Below, piece after piece: positions 42,901 to 44,707 of a DNA stretch of 44,707 nt. How positions within the stretch are numbered: position 1 is the first letter of the stretch; each line of letters opens with the position of its first letter. Below the pieces are notes generated by a model. The model did no database searches. It was given only the letters and a program-made list of their open reading frames with translations, and had not been told where the DNA came from. The translations under genes and the position numbers were made by a program. This DNA comes from JBBDYG01 sp040901765. Lineage in GTDB: Bacteria > Planctomycetota > Planctomycetia > Pirellulales > Lacipirellulaceae. The stretch is from the NCBI GenBank assembly GCA_040901765.1, contig JBBDYG010000028.1, forward strand, positions 1 to 44,707. Direction: 5' to 3'.

Positions 42901-43851
42901 GCCGTGGCGGATGTAAGCATCCTGAGTGATGTCCGGCACGTTGGCGCCGATCCACTTGCTTGCGTCGCTCCACACACCGCTGGAAATGCTGCCCACGCGT
43001 TCGAGGTGGACGGTTGTGATACCCTGGTCCTCAGCGATGACGAGCACATCCGTGGCGGTGGGATAATACCGCCCGCCCGGCGTTGCGCACGTATCGCACA
43101 TGAGAAACCCCGGCACCATGTCGTCGCCTGCCAGGTGCCCGCTGTCGTTGTCTTCCAACACCAGTACGTTTCCAAGCCCGCCGACGTGATGTGGATAGAT
43201 GTTGTACTCACCCGGTTCCACTCCGCTGATTCCGAGGATGTGGCCGATTTCGTGGAGGACGACAGTCAGCAAGTCGAATCCGTCATTGGCGTCATATCCT
43301 CCCGCCCCCACGCCAGTTGCCAGTCCGTCGCGACGGTACCCCGTTTCCAACGCTCCCGGCGGCGCGGTCCCCGGAAAGAAGTTTGCCTGCTCGGCCCCGG
43401 TGAGCTGGCCGAATAGCTTCTGAGTGCCCGTTAACGAGAACTCTTCGGCCTCATTGGGAGTGCGATCGGCGAAGTAGTTGTAGTCGGGATTGATCTCGAT
43501 GTAGGTGTCAATGCCCTCAGTGGCTAGCCCTAGGCCGTCGATGTCGTTGTCCCAGTGGAAGTCGAATGTGTAATCCTCGTCCCCCGGCAACAGGCGCTCC
43601 CAGATTTGCTTGGCAGCCTGGAAATGCGCTTTCAAGTGTACACCGCTTGGATCCCAACTGGGGTTCTCATCGTGCGGTGGCTCGTCGCCCTCATCGGTGT
43701 ACTCCATGTTGATCGTGATAGCGTCGGCGTGGCGCTGCGTCGCAGCCGCGAACAGCAACGCTCCCATGACGCAGCAGACGGACCAGACATGAAGCTTCGC
43801 AAACGCTGTGAAAAGTTGGGCTGCACGCCCGCCAAACGAAAAAAAACGCAT
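39964..43851 (-). CDS. Metalloprotease-like protein with STAG repeats, dockerin-like module and PEP-CTERM
   Basis: 1295 aa; AGGAG about 7 bases before the ATG at 43851. Signal peptide about 1-44. Residues 45-260 resemble a metzincin/M10-like catalytic domain: VVLHEIGHILGISG gives H200, E201 and H204, but the third ligand position (normally His after GxxH) is Gly210. Residues about 630-950 hold ten or more repeats of the form FxxNSTAGxAxIxxxG (FHDNSTAGNGIFSN, FYDNSTAGEANI, FFGNSTAADSTI). A beta-strand repeat LTLSGANTYTGLTTVDEGTL follows, then GDYNQNGVVDAADYTVWRDT and VPEPATSALLLIAGASAFCI with a basic tail. First gene of the array. Candidate surface or matrix protein with possibly lost protease activity. 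Confidence 0.85.
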   Translation of the reverse strand: MRFFSFGGRAAQLFTAFAKLHVWSVCCVMGALLFAAATQRHADAITINMEYTDEGDEPPHDENPSWDPSGVHLKAHFQAAKQIWERLLPGDEDYTFDFHWDNDIDGLGLATEGIDTYIEINPDYNYFADRTPNEAEEFSLTGTQKLFGQLTGAEQANFFPGTAPPGALETGYRRDGLATGVGAGGYDANDGFDLLTVVLHEIGHILGISGVEPGEYNIYPHHVGGLGNVLVLEDNDSGHLAGDDMVPGFLMCDTCATPGGRYYPTATDVLVIAEDQGITTVHLERVGSISSGVWSDASKWIGANVPDITQDAYIRHGGAVALNADQQARRLLVDGGSSVSVQTHQLIVEGTLNFDGATISVGAGGVIEADTISGDPATFTTTAGSLVRFNQFTRGASSATSASFNGSVTIGHDTLLSLPAVPLPVFDPNPISGWIIAEQLAIGEVNTVSTLAINNGVDFTSATGRIGTDFLGAGGIGNVNISGVGSSWRIGGALDARHGSLNVADQGLLTTGSVAIGANVGQMSAAVNNATWNVNGHVDVGPSTPTGFGFGRLTIQNGGRMTVSGNLNVHGTNENASQVTVESDGTLDVDGQVIVRPYGSVTFSDDTTSFNHSFTNIGSGDQYRLGGVTQFTGNATAGNSSFTNNGGTAIWGYGGETRFSGASSAEFATITNAGPSGLYAFHGKTVFLDSASAGNANITNLPSSGGPTMTDFYGTSTAASATIINRSGAYPTLAGVTTFHDNSTAGNGIFSNESNSGGTNGHFIFNDSSTAGQGTFTNGGPVSYGYVWFYDNSTAGEANIIVRGAGDSRVMFWENSSAGGATLDVGPIAFEPANVSNLAQFFGNSTAADSTITVRGDGGRALFYSNSTAGSATIVALGSTRPGNIGGTVPGQVLFDSYSTAGNATITAQPSSVAGAPGGWIVFLNGGRAGAATLIANGGATAVNGGLIRFQSAGNGDSARLVVNAGASADFSHNAFHGGTAVGSIEGAGRFSLGGSSLTVGNLNTSTTVSGNITDIGGLIAGTGGKLTKVGAGTLTLSGANTYTGLTTVDEGTLVVNGSIAAGAVVKDGGILKGIGSMGSVTVESGGVFAPGASPGTITVAGLNLMSGSTLEYELGAVRDRIVVTNNGSVTLGGLLDLSILAGFNPLPGQTFELFEGAIGSITGVFSAVNAPLFNGHTLDLVYGVNQVTLHVIDAVLPPGDYNQNGVVDAADYTVWRDTRDSMTNLTADGNNSGAVDAGDLNVWQANFGRALGSGANEAAAVPEPATSALLLIAGASAFCIAGYRRPYSKRKDGP

Positions 43852-43910
43852 GACAAATCTCCTGATTTGCGGATTAGAAATGAACTGATAGTTGTGACTT
43901 TGTTAAACCA

Positions 43911-44707
43911 CTAGGGCGGCTCTGGTTCGACCGGGGCCGCAAGCGTCGTGGTGGTGCCGTCTCCCTTTTCGTCGGCGAGCATTCGTTCCGCCTCTTGCCG
44001 CAGAAGTTGCAGTGGCAAGATGCTATCCCAACTCTCCGCATAGTTCGGTTGGCCCGGTAACGCTGGTTTGTCGATGACTTGCACAGCCTCAGTCAGCCTT
44101 TGTCGCGCCTCCTCGGGTTGCCCCAGCCGCCGGTGAATCATGGCGAGGAACAGTTGGCCGTAGGTGACAACCCGCTCATCGCTCGATCCGCTCGGAGTGG
44201 CCTCGATCGCCTCGGCGAACCGCTTGCCTGCCTCGTCGAACCGGCCGGCGCGATAGAGCGCTGCCCCAAGCGTTGCGAGATAACGAGGTTCCTTCGAGTT
44301 GCCTTCGCCGGCGCGCTCGACAAGCGTAATCAATAGGTCGGGGTCGCCGAGTGAGTTCGGCCCCAATACACAAGCCCATGCGGTCATATATGCCGAATTG
44401 GACTTCGTCGACTGCCCGGCTCGCTTGACGAGCGCACCACACGCCTCGCGGTATCCGGCCAGGTCGTTGCGTGCCATCCTAACCAAGGCGAGGTAATACA
44501 AGTAACGCGACTGATTCGGATCCGATTCTCGCTGGGCGGCCTTCGTAAAGGCCGTGTCGGCCTGCTCCCAATCGCTCATCGCGGCGAAAAAACTTCCGCG
44601 AAGTTGCCAGCCATCCCACCCCTCCGGTTCCGAGGAGCCGAGTTCGATCGTGGCCCGCAGTGCGTCGAGTGCCGTTTGATCGCCTTGGGCTCTCAAGGTT
44701 TGCGCCA
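43911..44707 (-). CDS. TPR-repeat protein, 5' end outside the window
   Basis: At least 264 residues; the frame stays open to the window edge at 44707, so the start and possibly other domains (in planctomycetes often a serine/threonine kinase with WD40 or TPR tail) are missing. TPR-like helices: GWQLRGSFFAAMSDWEQADT, LATLGAALYRAGRFDEAGKR and QLFLAMIHRRLGQPEEARQR. The C-terminus ends in an acidic/Pro tail (PVEPEPP). It lies 59 bases upstream of the metalloprotease-like gene, same strand. Confidence 0.75.
   Translation of the reverse strand, partial: AQTLRAQGDQTALDALRATIELGSSEPEGWDGWQLRGSFFAAMSDWEQADTAFTKAAQRESDPNQSRYLYYLALVRMARNDLAGYREACGALVKRAGQSTKSNSAYMTAWACVLGPNSLGDPDLLITLVERAGEGNSKEPRYLATLGAALYRAGRFDEAGKRFAEAIEATPSGSSDERVVTYGQLFLAMIHRRLGQPEEARQRLTEAVQVIDKPALPGQPNYAESWDSILPLQLLRQEAERMLADEKGDGTTTTLAAPVEPEPP

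Overview
The window looks like chromosomal DNA of a planctomycete, probably of the Pirellulales type. The markers are a cytochrome-type DUF1549/DUF1553 protein followed by a Tat-exported DUF1501 protein (25263-29982), several secreted proteins ending in a dockerin-like GDYNQNG module plus a PEP-CTERM anchor (31446-43851), a BamB-like PQQ-propeller protein, and a truncated ECF sigma factor of the kind expanded in this phylum. There are no rRNA genes, tRNA genes or CRISPR arrays that I can support.

Left part (371-10475, all minus strand): a tightly packed operon that I do not recognise as a named pathway. In transcription order it encodes a GcvH-like lipoyl carrier, a CobW/G3E-type GTPase with a CxCC motif, a small HdrA-N-terminus-like protein, a two-cluster ferredoxin, a radical SAM protein, a DUF116-polyprenyl diphosphate synthase fusion, a prenyltransferase-beta-like protein, a squalene-hopene-cyclase-like class II terpene cyclase and a NifS/IscS-type cysteine desulfurase. 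Most neighbours overlap or are separated by only a few bases. The combination suggests synthesis and reductive or radical modification of a polycyclic isoprenoid. It is the best candidate here for an undescribed system. A 3'-truncated ECF sigma gene sits just upstream.

Middle (10988-17594): scattered metabolic or exported genes mixed with gene debris. They include a zinc-ribbon protein, a planctomycete-type 123-aa protein with a broken second copy at 24764, a dimethylformamidase-like Tat/LamG protein, a PQQ-propeller protein, a 2Fe-2S ferredoxin and an ABM monooxygenase. Remnants of a histidine kinase, an ADP-ribosylglycohydrolase and a ~175-bp dispersed repeat lie between them.

Defence island (18327-21241): a two-gene short-Argonaute operon of the SPARDA type, with a DUF4365 nuclease (DREN)-APAZ protein followed, with a 4-base overlap, by a short pAgo. 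The pAgo carries a 72-bp in-frame duplication in its PIWI domain. Small accessory genes follow (87-aa protein, DUF3467 protein, DUF1016-N-like protein) with about 1.1 kb of gene-poor DNA.

Right part (25263-44707): the DUF1549/DUF1501 pair, a frameshifted sulfatase-type C-terminal remnant, and an apparently ORF-less group II intron (minus strand, domain V at 30753-30785). Then comes a tandem minus-strand array of PEP-CTERM surface proteins: a metalloprotease-like protein with STAG repeats, a T5SS/PEP-CTERM-repeat protein, two NxxGxxAF-repeat proteins, a frameshifted autotransporter-type beta-strand-repeat protein and a detached extra tail. The window ends inside a TPR protein. The array shares DNA-level repeats in its dockerin modules and gene junctions, which suggests growth by duplication and gene conversion.
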